A stretch of 49,075 nt of DNA, taken from NCBI GenBank assembly GCA_944393715.1, contig CALYBB010000027.1:1-49075 (forward strand), in the 5' to 3' direction. The DNA is from an uncultured Alphaproteobacteria bacterium (GTDB lineage: Bacteria; Pseudomonadota; Alphaproteobacteria; RF32; CAG-239). The position numbers and the translations under genes are program-made. The notes beneath the pieces are model-generated. The model was not told where the DNA came from. It searched no databases and was given only the letters and a program-made list of their open reading frames with translations. How positions within the stretch are numbered: position 1 is the first letter of the stretch; each line of letters opens with the position of its first letter. Shown here piece by piece: positions 26,762 to 35,558 of this stretch.

Positions 26762-26783
26762 TATGGTAAAAAAATTTACCATA
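26762..26783. promoter_or_regulatory. Inverted repeat just upstream of the 26708 promoter
   Basis: TATGGTAAA and TTTACCATA form a 9-bp inverted repeat with a 4-nt centre. It lies 4 nt upstream of the -35 box of the 26708 gene, the position expected of an operator or activator site. The arms are AT-rich, and an A-run follows on the plus strand, so a weak terminator is an alternative. Confidence 0.5.
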
Positions 26784-26894
26784 AAAAAAGACCTTATGCA
26801 AATCTTGGCTATATTTTATTATCTAGACAAAACAACATTTATTTTCAAGTTTCATCCCTAGTTATTAACAGAGAAAAAAATATTTGTAGACAAT

Positions 26895-26926
26895 CAAAAA
26901 GCGGAATCTTTATCAAGATTCCGCTT
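26895..26926 (-). terminator. Intrinsic terminator after the 26935 gene
   Basis: AAGCGGAATCTT and its complement form a perfect 12-bp stem with a TATC loop, followed on the minus strand by five T. It begins 8 nt past the stop of the 26935-27264 gene. Confidence 0.92.
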
Positions 26927-26934
26927 CTTTAAAA

Positions 26935-27264
26935 CTACTCCCAGACAATGGCAATTTCGCCGTTTAGTTCCATAACTTTGCCGACGTTGCCGTTTTCGTC
27001 GGTAAAAGTCTCATCCGATGGCACCGCCATCTCATAGCGGAACCCCGGAGAACAGCAATAAGCCAATCGACTGACACATTCTAAAATAAAAGGGATTTTA
27101 ACCTCTCCCTTTTTGGCGCTCAGCATCCAAGCCAACTGCCCTGGGACATCATGCTTGATCCTCACAAGCTGGGCTTTTTGAGCAAATTCAAAACCTTTCC
27201 AATCTTCCTGAAAGAGATTGGTTAACGCTGCGGCAACCGCCTCGGCTTTTTCTAACTTTTTCAT
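26935..27264 (-). CDS. Hypothetical protein, 109 aa
   Basis: I do not recognise this small soluble protein. It has a helical N-terminus (EKAEAVAAALTNLFQEDW). A central region with VKIPFILECVSRLAYCCSPGF carries three Cys, two of them adjacent. The C-terminus is an acidic beta-like segment. The AT-rich leader has no Shine-Dalgarno. It follows the 27662 gene after 11 nt and is probably cotranscribed with it. Function is unknown. Confidence 0.6.
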   Translation of the reverse strand: MKKLEKAEAVAAALTNLFQEDWKGFEFAQKAQLVRIKHDVPGQLAWMLSAKKGEVKIPFILECVSRLAYCCSPGFRYEMAVPSDETFTDENGNVGKVMELNGEIAIVWE

Positions 27265-27275
27265 AAATAATAATT

Positions 27276-27662
27276 TTATTTTTCGTAATTAAGGTGTTTT
27301 ATGTTCAAAGGGAAACATCCCCATGTCAGATAGATAACATCCTCCGGTGCAAATTTTGTCCTCCAAAAGTCATTAAGACTTTCAAGCATTTGCCTCGGAG
27401 GCTCGCGTTCATATTCCGAATCGCCGATCATTTCCGAAAGCCTTTCATCCGTCAACCGATCCGATCTGGAATCCTTATGACTTTTTTTAGCGACGATTTC
27501 TTCTTCCAACAGAGATTTCATTTCCTCTCTTTTTAGCGTGTTGAAAGCAATAACGTCAACATGCTCGTTTTCCGAATCAAGCACCGTCAAGCATACTCTG
27601 CAACGGTCTCCGGCTTTGGCCGGCATAGGCACCAAAAGCGCCGAAAAATTATATTCTTCCAT
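27276..27662 (-). CDS. Hypothetical protein, 128 aa
   Basis: I do not recognise this protein. The ATG at 27662 (MEEYNFSALLVPMPAKAGD) is preferred. A longer frame reaching 27863 would overlap the divergent porin start, and its extra N-terminus has an intergenic-like composition. A beta-rich first half contains CRVCLTVLDSENEHVDVIAF, and the second half is charged and helical. No Shine-Dalgarno is visible. It forms a two-gene unit with the 27264 gene. Function is unknown. Confidence 0.55.
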   Translation of the reverse strand: MEEYNFSALLVPMPAKAGDRCRVCLTVLDSENEHVDVIAFNTLKREEMKSLLEEEIVAKKSHKDSRSDRLTDERLSEMIGDSEYEREPPRQMLESLNDFWRTKFAPEDVIYLTWGCFPLNIKHLNYEK

Positions 27663-27828
27663 ATCGACAATAATTAAATAAATTAGACTTAAACAACTGC
27701 TCAACAAATAGCACATTTCTAGACAAAAGTAAACAAAAAAGTCATCTTTTCTTTCTGCCTCTTTAAATTCACCGGCGGCAGCATATATCAGGCAATCATC
27801 ATTAACTTTTGCCGAAAGGATTTTTGCC

Positions 27829-29061
27829 ATGTTCCGCCGCTTTACACCTTTCTGTTTATCCATTGCCCTCTTGAGTCTTTATTGCCGTTCCGCTCTGGCT
27901 GACGACACCAATGCCTTGCCGCACCAAGAAAGCGCCGAGGGCCGTGTGCAAATTTCAGAAAACTACCGGCGCCTGCGTTTCAGCCGTTTTGGACAAGATT
28001 ATTCGGCATTCAAAGACTGGTTGCAAAAAAAATACGGTCTCGGCTACTCGCTCACCGCCTCATTCACCGCTCAATCAGGCTCACCAAGCGGCAAAAATAC
28101 GGCCCTGCAAACCATCCTTTATCCCGCCATCACATGGGATTTGTTCAACAATTCTTTCGGCAGTGCCGTCCTTAACGTTGCCTACAACATTGTCCGCTAC
28201 ACCGGCGCCAACTCCGGCAAAATTGACGACAATATCGGCGTCGTTACCTCAATCAACGACTACGACGAGCAAAGCAACGAATTCCCCGAACTATACGTCA
28301 GTTACCAACTTCCGGATAAATACGACTGGCTGACCATCGGCCTCGGTCAATACCCAATATACAACTTTGACGGCACCACCTACGACGCCAACCAGCAGGA
28401 AAACTTTATCAACTGGACCTTCTCGCAAAATGCCTCTGCCTCATACCCGACCTCCGGCCTCGGTTCATATATCCAGATAACACCGACTCCGGAATGGAGT
28501 TTTGCCGCCGGTTTTCAAGACGCCACTAATGTCGACGGCACTCGGATATCAACTTCGCGTCTGGATGAAAAACATTACGCGACTTTCGGTTATGTTTCAT
28601 ACAACCCCGTAATCAAGAAGCTTGGCCAGGGACAATATTCATTCTTAGTCTACAACCAGCCGGCCGTTGCCGCCCAGCCGCAGACTACCAACGGCTGGTC
28701 ATTCAATTTTTCGCAAAACCTAAACGAAAAATGGGCTCTCTTCGGGCGTGCCAATGGTGTTTCCGGCGAGATGGAAGAAATCGATAATTCTTACCTACTA
28801 GGGGTGGTACTGAACAATCCTTTCAACCGCAACCCGCTTGACCAAATTGGTTTTGCCGGAGCCATAAACCATATCAACGAAGACGCCGTCGGCAAACCGA
28901 TAAACAGCAACTACGAAAAAATTTTAGAAAGCTACATCACTTTCGGCATTTCCAAATGGATGACCATAACGCCTGATATCCAGATTTATTTTGATCCAGC
29001 ACTTAATCCAAAATCTGACACAGCTTTGGCTTTTTCGCTGCGGGCAACCCTTTACTTCTGA
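27829..29061 (+). CDS. OprB-family carbohydrate-selective porin
   Basis: A 410-aa outer-membrane beta-barrel. The signal peptide (1-24) ends SALA-DD. The repeated beta-strand pattern and Phe/Tyr girdles fit the OprB family; motifs such as LYVSYQLPDKYDWLTIGLGQYP and MTITPDIQIYFDPALNP are characteristic. The C-terminus ends in LRATLYF with the terminal aromatic needed for BAM insertion. AAAGGA precedes the ATG. Such porins admit sugars. It stands alone, with no sugar-uptake genes nearby, so its substrate cannot be told. Confidence 0.88.
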   Translation: MFRRFTPFCLSIALLSLYCRSALADDTNALPHQESAEGRVQISENYRRLRFSRFGQDYSAFKDWLQKKYGLGYSLTASFTAQSGSPSGKNTALQTILYPAITWDLFNNSFGSAVLNVAYNIVRYTGANSGKIDDNIGVVTSINDYDEQSNEFPELYVSYQLPDKYDWLTIGLGQYPIYNFDGTTYDANQQENFINWTFSQNASASYPTSGLGSYIQITPTPEWSFAAGFQDATNVDGTRISTSRLDEKHYATFGYVSYNPVIKKLGQGQYSFLVYNQPAVAAQPQTTNGWSFNFSQNLNEKWALFGRANGVSGEMEEIDNSYLLGVVLNNPFNRNPLDQIGFAGAINHINEDAVGKPINSNYEKILESYITFGISKWMTITPDIQIYFDPALNPKSDTALAFSLRATLYF

Positions 29062-29190
29062 CCATACATTCAAAACTTCAAAAAATATTGTACACAACTG
29101 GCGTTTTTTTAAAAAGTTTAACTTTACAAAAACGCCTTTTTTACGCTACATTAAGGCAAGTTTTAAATTCATCATTAATAAGGTTTGTCC

Positions 29191-29709
29191 ATGAAAAAAA
29201 TCCTTGCCGGAATAGCCATGTTGATGCTTTCTGCCTGCCAAAACAATATAGAACCAACTCCTGTCATTGAATCTCCCGTCGTGCCTCAGCCGGTTACAAC
29301 CGGCGCCAAAATCATCGGCGGCGTTGAAACGCTGTACGTAACACCGATCCAAATGCCCTTTCAAGCGCGGATAGACACCGGCGCCGAAACCTCTTCCTTG
29401 GATGCCGACCATATAAAACCTTTTGAACGCGACGGTGAAAAATGGATCTCTTTCAACATTACCAACCGCAAAAACGGCGAGAAACATCATTTTGAAAAAC
29501 CAATCAAACGCCGCACCCACATCGTCCGCATCAATCACGAAGAAGAACGCTATGTTGTCAACATGAGCATCAAAATGGGTGATGAACTGATCAATGCCGA
29601 ATTTACTTTAGCCGAACGAGACAAATTCAACTATCAGGTTTTAATCGGCCGCAACATTTTAAACGGCCGCTTTATTGTCGATTCTTCATTGGAAAACACT
29701 CTGCACTAA
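29191..29709 (+). CDS. RimK-associated retropepsin-like protease, lipoprotein
   Basis: A 172-aa lipoprotein with signal peptide and lipobox LSAC (Cys 16). The rest matches the family annotated as ATP-dependent zinc protease (PF05618), whose fold is retropepsin-like. The active motif is RIDTGAETSSLDA, and a later LIGRNILNGRFIVD also fits. The start at 29191 is chosen over 29185 because ATG follows AATAAGG and gives the clean lipoprotein signal. It lies 25 nt before the 7TM inactive transglutaminase and the ATP-grasp gene, a recurring trio. Confidence 0.88.
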   Translation: MKKILAGIAMLMLSACQNNIEPTPVIESPVVPQPVTTGAKIIGGVETLYVTPIQMPFQARIDTGAETSSLDADHIKPFERDGEKWISFNITNRKNGEKHHFEKPIKRRTHIVRINHEEERYVVNMSIKMGDELINAEFTLAERDKFNYQVLIGRNILNGRFIVDSSLENTLH

Positions 29710-29734
29710 ACTTTTGACAAAGGTCTTGCCCGTC

Positions 29735-31264
29735 ATGAAACATTTTTTTTCCGTCCGTCTGCTTTTAACCATTTTTTTGGCTTTATCGCTGGGCTTTGCC
29801 GGATACAGCATGTACTACAAAATCAAATATTGGGGTTTCAGCCTCTCCCCAAAACAAAGTGCCAACGTTTGGGACATTGAAGCCCACATAACCTTTACCG
29901 CCGACAACTCGCCGGTCAAAGTAAGCCTTGGCATCCCGACCAAAAACAAAGGATTCAAGATTTTGGAAGAAAACGTTACCGCCGAAGGCTACCAAACTTC
30001 AAAATACGCCGATCGCATTGTCTTCACAGCTCAAAACAAAACCGGCGAACAAGATCTTTACTACAAAATTATCATCTTTGACAATACTTGGGGCAAAGAT
30101 AAGCTCAAAGACAAAGCACCAGCTGCCCCAAAGCTGCCGGAATTTGACGAACAAAAATTGGCTCAGGCCCGCCAGATTGTTAAACTCTCGCAAAAAATGT
30201 CCGGCAATGATGCCGTTGAAAAACTTATTAACTTGTTTAATCAAGAGCCGCTGGATTCTGCCCTAAAATCTTATCTGCCGGTACAATACGCCCCAAAAAC
30301 CAAAATTGAGATTATGCAAGAGCTTTTGGCCGTGGAGGGTATTGCCGCCCGCACCGCCCGCGGTCTTAAACTTGAAGAAGGCCAAAAAATCACGCCGGAT
30401 CTAATGCTTGAGGCCTACATTAACGGTGCGTGGCATCTTTATGACCCCGCCACCGCCAAACAAGGTCTGCCTGACAACTTTTTGCTGTTTCAACGCGGTG
30501 GCAAATCGCTTTTGGATGTCGAGGGCGGCATTGAATCAACAGTTAAATTTTCGCTGCAAAAATCTATCACCTCAACGATGAATCTGGCCAGCCGCCGCGC
30601 CAATCTGGCCGAAAAATCAGGCTGGTTTGACCATACTATCTACAGCCTACCCTTAGCTCAGCAAAACACCTTAAAATGGCTGTCGGTTTTTCCGATTGGT
30701 ATTCTGCTGGTAGTCCTGATGCGCAACATTGTCGGCGTTCAAACCATGGGCACTTTCACCCCCATGCTGATATCCATGTCTCTGGTCAAAACAGGCTTTG
30801 TAACCGGCCTGACTTGCTTTGTTGCCATCATCTTGCTCGGCCTGATAATCCGCTTTATTATGTCAAAGCTTAACTTGCTTTTAGTACCGCGCATCTCGGC
30901 GGTAGTAATTTTTGTTATTTTGATTATCCATTTTTTGACCTTTGTCGGCTATAATTTTGACATCAAAATTGCCCAAGCCTCGGTCTTTTTCCCGATTATC
31001 ATTACCGCTTGGGTTATTGAGCGCGCCTCTATCACTTGGGAAGAAGACGGCCCCGTTAATGCAGGTAAAGAATTGTTCAACAGTCTGTTGGTCGGCATCA
31101 TTGTTTATTTTGTTATCGCCAATGACTATATCCGCCACTTTATGTTTGTCTTTAACGAATTCAATCTGGTTATTTTGTTTGTCGTTATGTTGCTAGGCAC
31201 CTACACCGGCTACCGCTTAACCGAACTCAAGCGTTTTGCGCCGCTGGTCAAAAAAGGACTATAA
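29735..31264 (+). CDS. Inactive transglutaminase fused to 7 transmembrane helices
   Basis: A 509-aa inner-membrane protein. One N-terminal helix (about 8-25) is followed by a periplasmic transglutaminase-like domain (about 30-310) and seven C-terminal helices from about residue 325 (LKWLSVFPIGILLVVLMRN onward). This is the known architecture of transglutaminase-like proteins that have lost the catalytic triad. It is thought to bind a peptide product of the neighbouring ATP-grasp ligase. The start at 29735 has AAAGG upstream; longer frames overlap the protease gene. The ligase gene follows after 1 nt. Confidence 0.9.
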   Translation: MKHFFSVRLLLTIFLALSLGFAGYSMYYKIKYWGFSLSPKQSANVWDIEAHITFTADNSPVKVSLGIPTKNKGFKILEENVTAEGYQTSKYADRIVFTAQNKTGEQDLYYKIIIFDNTWGKDKLKDKAPAAPKLPEFDEQKLAQARQIVKLSQKMSGNDAVEKLINLFNQEPLDSALKSYLPVQYAPKTKIEIMQELLAVEGIAARTARGLKLEEGQKITPDLMLEAYINGAWHLYDPATAKQGLPDNFLLFQRGGKSLLDVEGGIESTVKFSLQKSITSTMNLASRRANLAEKSGWFDHTIYSLPLAQQNTLKWLSVFPIGILLVVLMRNIVGVQTMGTFTPMLISMSLVKTGFVTGLTCFVAIILLGLIIRFIMSKLNLLLVPRISAVVIFVILIIHFLTFVGYNFDIKIAQASVFFPIIITAWVIERASITWEEDGPVNAGKELFNSLLVGIIVYFVIANDYIRHFMFVFNEFNLVILFVVMLLGTYTGYRLTELKRFAPLVKKGL

Positions 31265-31265
31265 G

Positions 31266-32213
31266 ATGTTTGGCTGGTTCAAAAAATTCACATCACCAAC
31301 GCTGTTGCGTGCCAAAGGCGTCTTGGGCATGAACGCCCGCAACTTTCACGTTATCAGCAAGTATAACGCCCGCCGCCTCTATCCTTTGGTCGATGACAAA
31401 GTGCAAACTAAGGCTCTGGCCCTGCAATATGGTGTCAACACGCCAAACATGATTGGCGTTATTGAACACCAATATCAGGTCAAAAACATCCTAAAAATGG
31501 TGCAAAACCACCATGAATTCGTCGTCAAACCGGCGCACGGCTCCGGCGGTAAAGGCGTTTTGGTCATCAAAGACTATACCGACAACTGTTTTACTCTGCC
31601 CTCCGGCAAAACCATGACCTACAACGAGCTTTACCAACACATTTCCAACATCTTAAGCGGCCTTTACTCTCTGGGCGGCCGTTATGACGAAGCTTTGGTT
31701 GAAGAAGTGGTGCATTTTTCCGATGTTTTCAAAGACTACAGCTATCATGGTGTTCCCGATGTCCGCATCATTGTCTACAAGGGCTACCCGATTATGGCAA
31801 TGACCCGCCTGTCAACGGCCGAATCCGGCGGCCGTGCCAACCTGCATCAGGGCGCCGTCGGCGTCGGTCTTGATATCAAAACCGGCAAAACAAAAAAAGC
31901 CGTCCAGCACAACCTGCCTTTAACCGTTCACCCCGACACTCATGCCGATTTGCGCAAGATTCAGGTTCCTTTATGGCGCGAACATCTGCTGATTGCCGCT
32001 AAAGCTTACGAGATGACCGGCCTCGGCTATTTTGGTGCTGACATCGTCTTAGATGCCCAAAAAGGGCCGATGATGCTGGAACTCAACGCCCGCCCCGGTC
32101 TGGCGATTCAGATCGCCAACGGTTTAGGACTCAAAAAAGCCATTAAACGGGTTGACAAACGCTATCCTTCGGGATTAACCCCCGAGCAACGAATTGATTT
32201 TATTTTGGCCTGA
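31266..32213 (+). CDS. Alpha-L-glutamate ligase-like ATP-grasp protein (RimK-type)
   Basis: A 315-aa ATP-grasp ligase expected to add amino acids through peptide bonds. FVVKPAHGSGGKGVLVI is the ATP-binding lid. YSYHGVPDVRIIVYKGYP and MMLELNARPGLAIQIANG (with the Mg-binding Glu and Asn) complete the active site. The start codon comes 1 nt after the preceding stop; AAAAGGA lies within that gene's end. It forms an operon with the 7TM protein and the lipoprotein protease. The substrate is not known from the sequence. Confidence 0.92.
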   Translation: MFGWFKKFTSPTLLRAKGVLGMNARNFHVISKYNARRLYPLVDDKVQTKALALQYGVNTPNMIGVIEHQYQVKNILKMVQNHHEFVVKPAHGSGGKGVLVIKDYTDNCFTLPSGKTMTYNELYQHISNILSGLYSLGGRYDEALVEEVVHFSDVFKDYSYHGVPDVRIIVYKGYPIMAMTRLSTAESGGRANLHQGAVGVGLDIKTGKTKKAVQHNLPLTVHPDTHADLRKIQVPLWREHLLIAAKAYEMTGLGYFGADIVLDAQKGPMMLELNARPGLAIQIANGLGLKKAIKRVDKRYPSGLTPEQRIDFILA

Positions 32214-32217
32214 TATT

Positions 32218-32246
32218 TTGCATTTTGGCCCGACAATACCTATATA
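32218..32246 (+). promoter_or_regulatory. Promoter of the cyclophilin gene
   Basis: TTGCAT (32218-32223), 17-nt spacer, TATATA (32241-32246). It gives a leader of about 31 nt containing AAGGAG. Confidence 0.6.
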
Positions 32247-32283
32247 AATACCAGACAAGATTTTATCATAAGGAGATTAGACC

Positions 32284-32895
32284 ATGGCTGAAACCAAACA
32301 AATCAAAAACGCTGCAACCAAGAGATTAAGCGATAAAAAGACCAAAGGCCTGCCGAAAGAAGATACCAAAAAACTAACCCAGAGCAAAACCCGCGCCAAA
32401 AAAATCAAACATTCTTACGCCGTCAAAGATCCCGAAAACGCGCTGTTGCTCAAATTAAAAAACGGCGATGTCATTATTGAGATGTACCCGGACGCCGCGC
32501 CCGAACACGTTGCCCGAATCAAAGAACTGGTGCGTCAGGGTTTTTACAACGGCCTCAAATTTCATCGCGTGATTGACGGCTTCATGGCGCAGACCGGCTG
32601 CCCCTACGGCAACGGCACCGGTGGTTCCGGCAAAAAGCTCAAAGCCGAATTCAACCGCAACCCGCACAAACGCGGCACCGTATCAATGGCCCGCTCTATG
32701 CTGCCCGATTCTGCCGACAGTCAGTTTTTCATCTGCTTTGCCGACTGCCCGTGGCTCAATGGTCAGTACACTGTCTGGGGCGAGGTTACCTCAGGCATGG
32801 AATATGTTGATATGATCAAAAAAGGCGACGGCGCCAATGGCGAGGTTGCCAACCCCGATGAAATTATATCAATGACCGTCATTGCCGATATTTAA
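32284..32895 (+). CDS. ppiB: Cyclophilin-type peptidyl-prolyl isomerase
   Basis: A 203-aa cytoplasmic prolyl isomerase. A Lys-rich N-terminal extension of about 55 residues, with no signal peptide, is unusual. The cyclophilin core follows with FYNGLKFHRVIDGFMAQTGCP and then SQFFICFADCPWLNGQYTVWG. The catalytic Arg of FHRV is present. AAGGAG precedes the ATG. The basic extension might bind nucleic acid or ribosomes, which is a guess. It has its own promoter and a strong terminator. Confidence 0.95.
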   Translation: MAETKQIKNAATKRLSDKKTKGLPKEDTKKLTQSKTRAKKIKHSYAVKDPENALLLKLKNGDVIIEMYPDAAPEHVARIKELVRQGFYNGLKFHRVIDGFMAQTGCPYGNGTGGSGKKLKAEFNRNPHKRGTVSMARSMLPDSADSQFFICFADCPWLNGQYTVWGEVTSGMEYVDMIKKGDGANGEVANPDEIISMTVIADI

Positions 32896-32897
32896 GC

Positions 32898-32940
32898 AAA
32901 ATCCGGTGCAATGTCTGCAAAAACACTGCACCGGATTTTT
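32898..32940. terminator. Bidirectional terminator
   Basis: A 13-bp perfect stem (32898-32910 / 32927-32939) followed by T-runs on both sides. It serves the cyclophilin gene and overlaps the stop of the convergent 33256 gene. Confidence 0.92.
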
Positions 32941-33256
32941 AATCTTCCCCTTCTCCGTCGTCATCAGCGGAAAAGAGCATCTGCCACAAGGCTTTGCGGT
33001 AAATCCATAAATTAAACACGCCGAGTACGACCGAAATCATGCCGAACAAATAAAGGATATAATACCAGTTCATCTGGTCGGCATTCATCATCACATCCTG
33101 CCGGCCGGCACGAATAAACCCGATGGCCGCCGATGTCGCCGCAAAGGCGATAACAAAAGCAACCAGCCAGATCTTTTGCTTGGTCTTTTCTTTCAGCAAA
33201 AAGGCGGTAATCAGATAAAACAGCAAAAAGGCAAAAAACAAATATAATTCCATCAT
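32939..33256 (-). CDS. Small integral membrane protein, 105 aa
   Basis: I do not recognise the family. Three hydrophobic segments can be seen, at about residues 3-20, 30-48 and 64-88. A basic loop (KEKTKQK) and an acidic C-terminus (ADDDGEGED) flank them. GAGGAG precedes the tandem ATG-ATG start. It is probably an inner-membrane protein of unknown role. Confidence 0.65.
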   Translation of the reverse strand: MMELYLFFAFLLFYLITAFLLKEKTKQKIWLVAFVIAFAATSAAIGFIRAGRQDVMMNADQMNWYYILYLFGMISVVLGVFNLWIYRKALWQMLFSADDDGEGED

Positions 33257-33316
33257 CGCGGCTCCTCAAATCTGCACTCCAAACATCTTTGCCTTTTGAT
33301 ATAATGCCGTCCGGCC

Positions 33317-33373
33317 AAAAAACAAGAAGTCCGCTTTTCCCAAAAACTAACGTTTTCCGAAAAAGCGAACTTC
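33317..33373 (-). terminator. Intrinsic terminator after the 33374 gene
   Basis: GAAGTTCGCTTTT pairs with AAAAGCGGACTTC (one G-T wobble, 13 bp) on the minus strand and is followed by TTGTTTTTT. It starts directly at the stop codon of the 33374-33760 gene. Confidence 0.88.
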
Positions 33374-33760
33374 TCAATCTTCCTTACATCCGGCAGCATT
33401 CACTGGGATCATTACCCCAAAAATAACCGCCGGAATCAGCAGCCACCAAAACGGATTCCAGTTGAATACATCAGCTGTAATCCACTTGACGGCCATGAGC
33501 ACCACAATTGCGGCACCCATGATGAACTGCGGCTCCACAGCACCATCTGTATAACGATGGCTTTGCCCACAACGACAAATAAATCCCGTTGCGAGAATGA
33601 ATCCGAACCGCCACCACCCTGAATCCGCGCAAACACAAAAGATACCTGCGACAAGAACCAGAATGGTCATAATTTTATTAACGATATCTCCCTTAATAAA
33701 AAGAGAAACAACGGCTGCCAACAGCAGTATCCCGTATGGCAACAAAAAATTATTATACAT
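33374..33760 (-). CDS. Small integral membrane protein, 128 aa
   Basis: I do not recognise the family. Four hydrophobic segments cover most of the protein (about residues 5-21, 29-45, 76-92 and 100-120). A short loop with CRCGQSHRYTDG lies between the second and third. The ATG at 33760 is preferred because AAGGAT lies 4 nt upstream. It is probably an inner-membrane protein of unknown function and is followed by a strong terminator. Confidence 0.6.
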   Translation of the reverse strand: MYNNFLLPYGILLLAAVVSLFIKGDIVNKIMTILVLVAGIFCVCADSGWWRFGFILATGFICRCGQSHRYTDGAVEPQFIMGAAIVVLMAVKWITADVFNWNPFWWLLIPAVIFGVMIPVNAAGCKED

Positions 33761-33802
33761 AATCCTTAACTTTAGGATTTTATTATAGCATAAAACTGAC
33801 AA

Positions 33803-35551
33803 TTAATCAAAAGAAAAAGCCTCTTCCGATTCGATCACCGGCCACTCGCCGGCCGCAACCTGCTCCAGCGTTTTGTTTTCCGTGCCGAATCTCAGATTAT
33901 AAATCCAGTAATTAGCCACCACCCGCTCAATATAAATGCGGGTTTCCGCCGCCGGTATCACCTCAATAAACATCAGCGGATCATCACCGTCCCGCGCGCC
34001 TTTTTGCCATTTGACCAAATTCCCTGGCCCGCCGTTATAAGCCGTCAGCATAAAAAACAAATTGCCCTCAATAAACGGCTTGGCCAAAAGATAACTGATA
34101 TATTGCTGCCCGAGCTTCAGATTATAATCCAAATCAAACAATTTGTCCTTATTGCGTTTTACGCTTTTGTCGCCGCTGATATGATACGCCGTGTTCGGCA
34201 TCAGCTGCATCAACCCCCTCGCGCCGGAACGGCTGGTTGCCTTGCGCCAAAAAGCCGACTCTTGCCGGATCATCGCCAACACCAGCGCCTTATCCACCAA
34301 CCATTTTTTATGCTCCGACCATTTTGGCAGCGGATAAATTTCTTTTTCATACCGCCCACTCAAACTTTCCAAATTTTTTTGCCGGCTGATAGTTATCACC
34401 AACGCATGCAACCCCTTGCGACTGGCCAGAACAATGACCGCTTCTTTTTGTTTATCATTCAAACCGTCATACGCGGCAAAAAATTCATCTGCCGCCAATT
34501 TCCGCTGTCCGGCGGCCAAAAGTACCACCGCCCGCACCAAAGCTTCCGAAGCGGCAATTTCTTTAATATATTCCTCCTTGCCGAAATCATTGATATATTG
34601 ATCACGATTAAAAGCATAATCCGGTCTTTCGCCCAACTGATACGCCGCCAAAATACCATAAAAAGTATATTTATGCCGCGCCGCCAGTTTAAGCATTTCT
34701 TGCGCTTTCAGGTGATTGCCAAGTTTGTCATACGCCCGAGCCGACCAAAAAGCCCCCGCTGCCACCAGCCATTCGTCCGAATTTTTTGAACCACCCAGCC
34801 GCGCAAAATAACTGGCCGCCGCTTTATAATTTTTCAACCGCCATGACGCCAATCCCGCAACCCATGTTGCCATGCCGGAATTATGCCTTTTTGACGCTTT
34901 CACACCCCATTCCAGAGCCTTGCGGTCATAATTGTCAACCAGATATTTCATGGATAACGTCGCTGCCAAACTATCCCAATAAGGCTTGGGCGCCAATTGC
35001 TGAAATCTTTTGTTTTCCAAAATATGCCGCGCCGGCAGTGTTTTTCCCTTCCCTATATAAGCACGAAAGCGCTGCGCCTGCCTCACCAAAAAGCGGCGAT
35101 TACCTCTGCTAAGTCTTTCCAAATACTTGCGCGATATTTTGTTACTTGGTGTTTTATCATCGGCAGAAACAAACTCCGGCAAATCAGCGCCTTTGCGTTT
35201 CGCCAATTTATAAATTCTCGGCGCCTGCGGCAGTTCCGAATACATCGCCAACCAGTCTTCAAGCTCCTCAACACGGCTTTTATATTTGGCATGCAGATAC
35301 TTTTCCGCCAATACATGCCCCAAAATAATCGGATTTTCCAAATCGGCTACTTGTTTGTCCGCCGCCGTAAAATCGCCTTTTTCAATCAAATCAAATATCT
35401 GCTCATACTTTTTAATTTCCGCCTGAGCAACCCCGGCATGCTCAAAAATTTCATCATAAACCGCCGGTGTCAAAATATCAATTTCCGCCCGCGCCGGAAC
35501 CGCTGCCACAACAGCCATACCAACCAGTATTATGCTTTGCCAAAATTTCAT
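33803..35551 (-). CDS. slt: Soluble lytic murein transglycosylase (Slt70-like)
   Basis: Periplasmic enzyme that cleaves peptidoglycan and forms 1,6-anhydro ends. A signal peptide (1-22, ending PARA) leads into a long helical superhelix (about 30-420). The C-terminal SLT domain follows, with catalytic Glu in MIRQESAFWRKATSRSGARG. LMQLMPNTA and AYNGGPGN are further family motifs. At 582 aa it fits the Slt70 class. The ATG at 35551 is chosen for the signal peptide. It starts 7 nt after a Cys-rich periplasmic protein gene, so it sits in an operon with the 36266 and probably 37022 genes. Confidence 0.95.
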   Translation of the reverse strand: MKFWQSIILVGMAVVAAVPARAEIDILTPAVYDEIFEHAGVAQAEIKKYEQIFDLIEKGDFTAADKQVADLENPIILGHVLAEKYLHAKYKSRVEELEDWLAMYSELPQAPRIYKLAKRKGADLPEFVSADDKTPSNKISRKYLERLSRGNRRFLVRQAQRFRAYIGKGKTLPARHILENKRFQQLAPKPYWDSLAATLSMKYLVDNYDRKALEWGVKASKRHNSGMATWVAGLASWRLKNYKAAASYFARLGGSKNSDEWLVAAGAFWSARAYDKLGNHLKAQEMLKLAARHKYTFYGILAAYQLGERPDYAFNRDQYINDFGKEEYIKEIAASEALVRAVVLLAAGQRKLAADEFFAAYDGLNDKQKEAVIVLASRKGLHALVITISRQKNLESLSGRYEKEIYPLPKWSEHKKWLVDKALVLAMIRQESAFWRKATSRSGARGLMQLMPNTAYHISGDKSVKRNKDKLFDLDYNLKLGQQYISYLLAKPFIEGNLFFMLTAYNGGPGNLVKWQKGARDGDDPLMFIEVIPAAETRIYIERVVANYWIYNLRFGTENKTLEQVAAGEWPVIESEEAFSFD

Positions 35552-35558
35552 CTGCTTC

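Noticed and set aside
27663..27863. N-terminal extension of the 27276 gene to position 27863
   Set aside because: It would overlap the divergent porin start and lacks a ribosome-binding site; the shorter 128-aa form is preferred.
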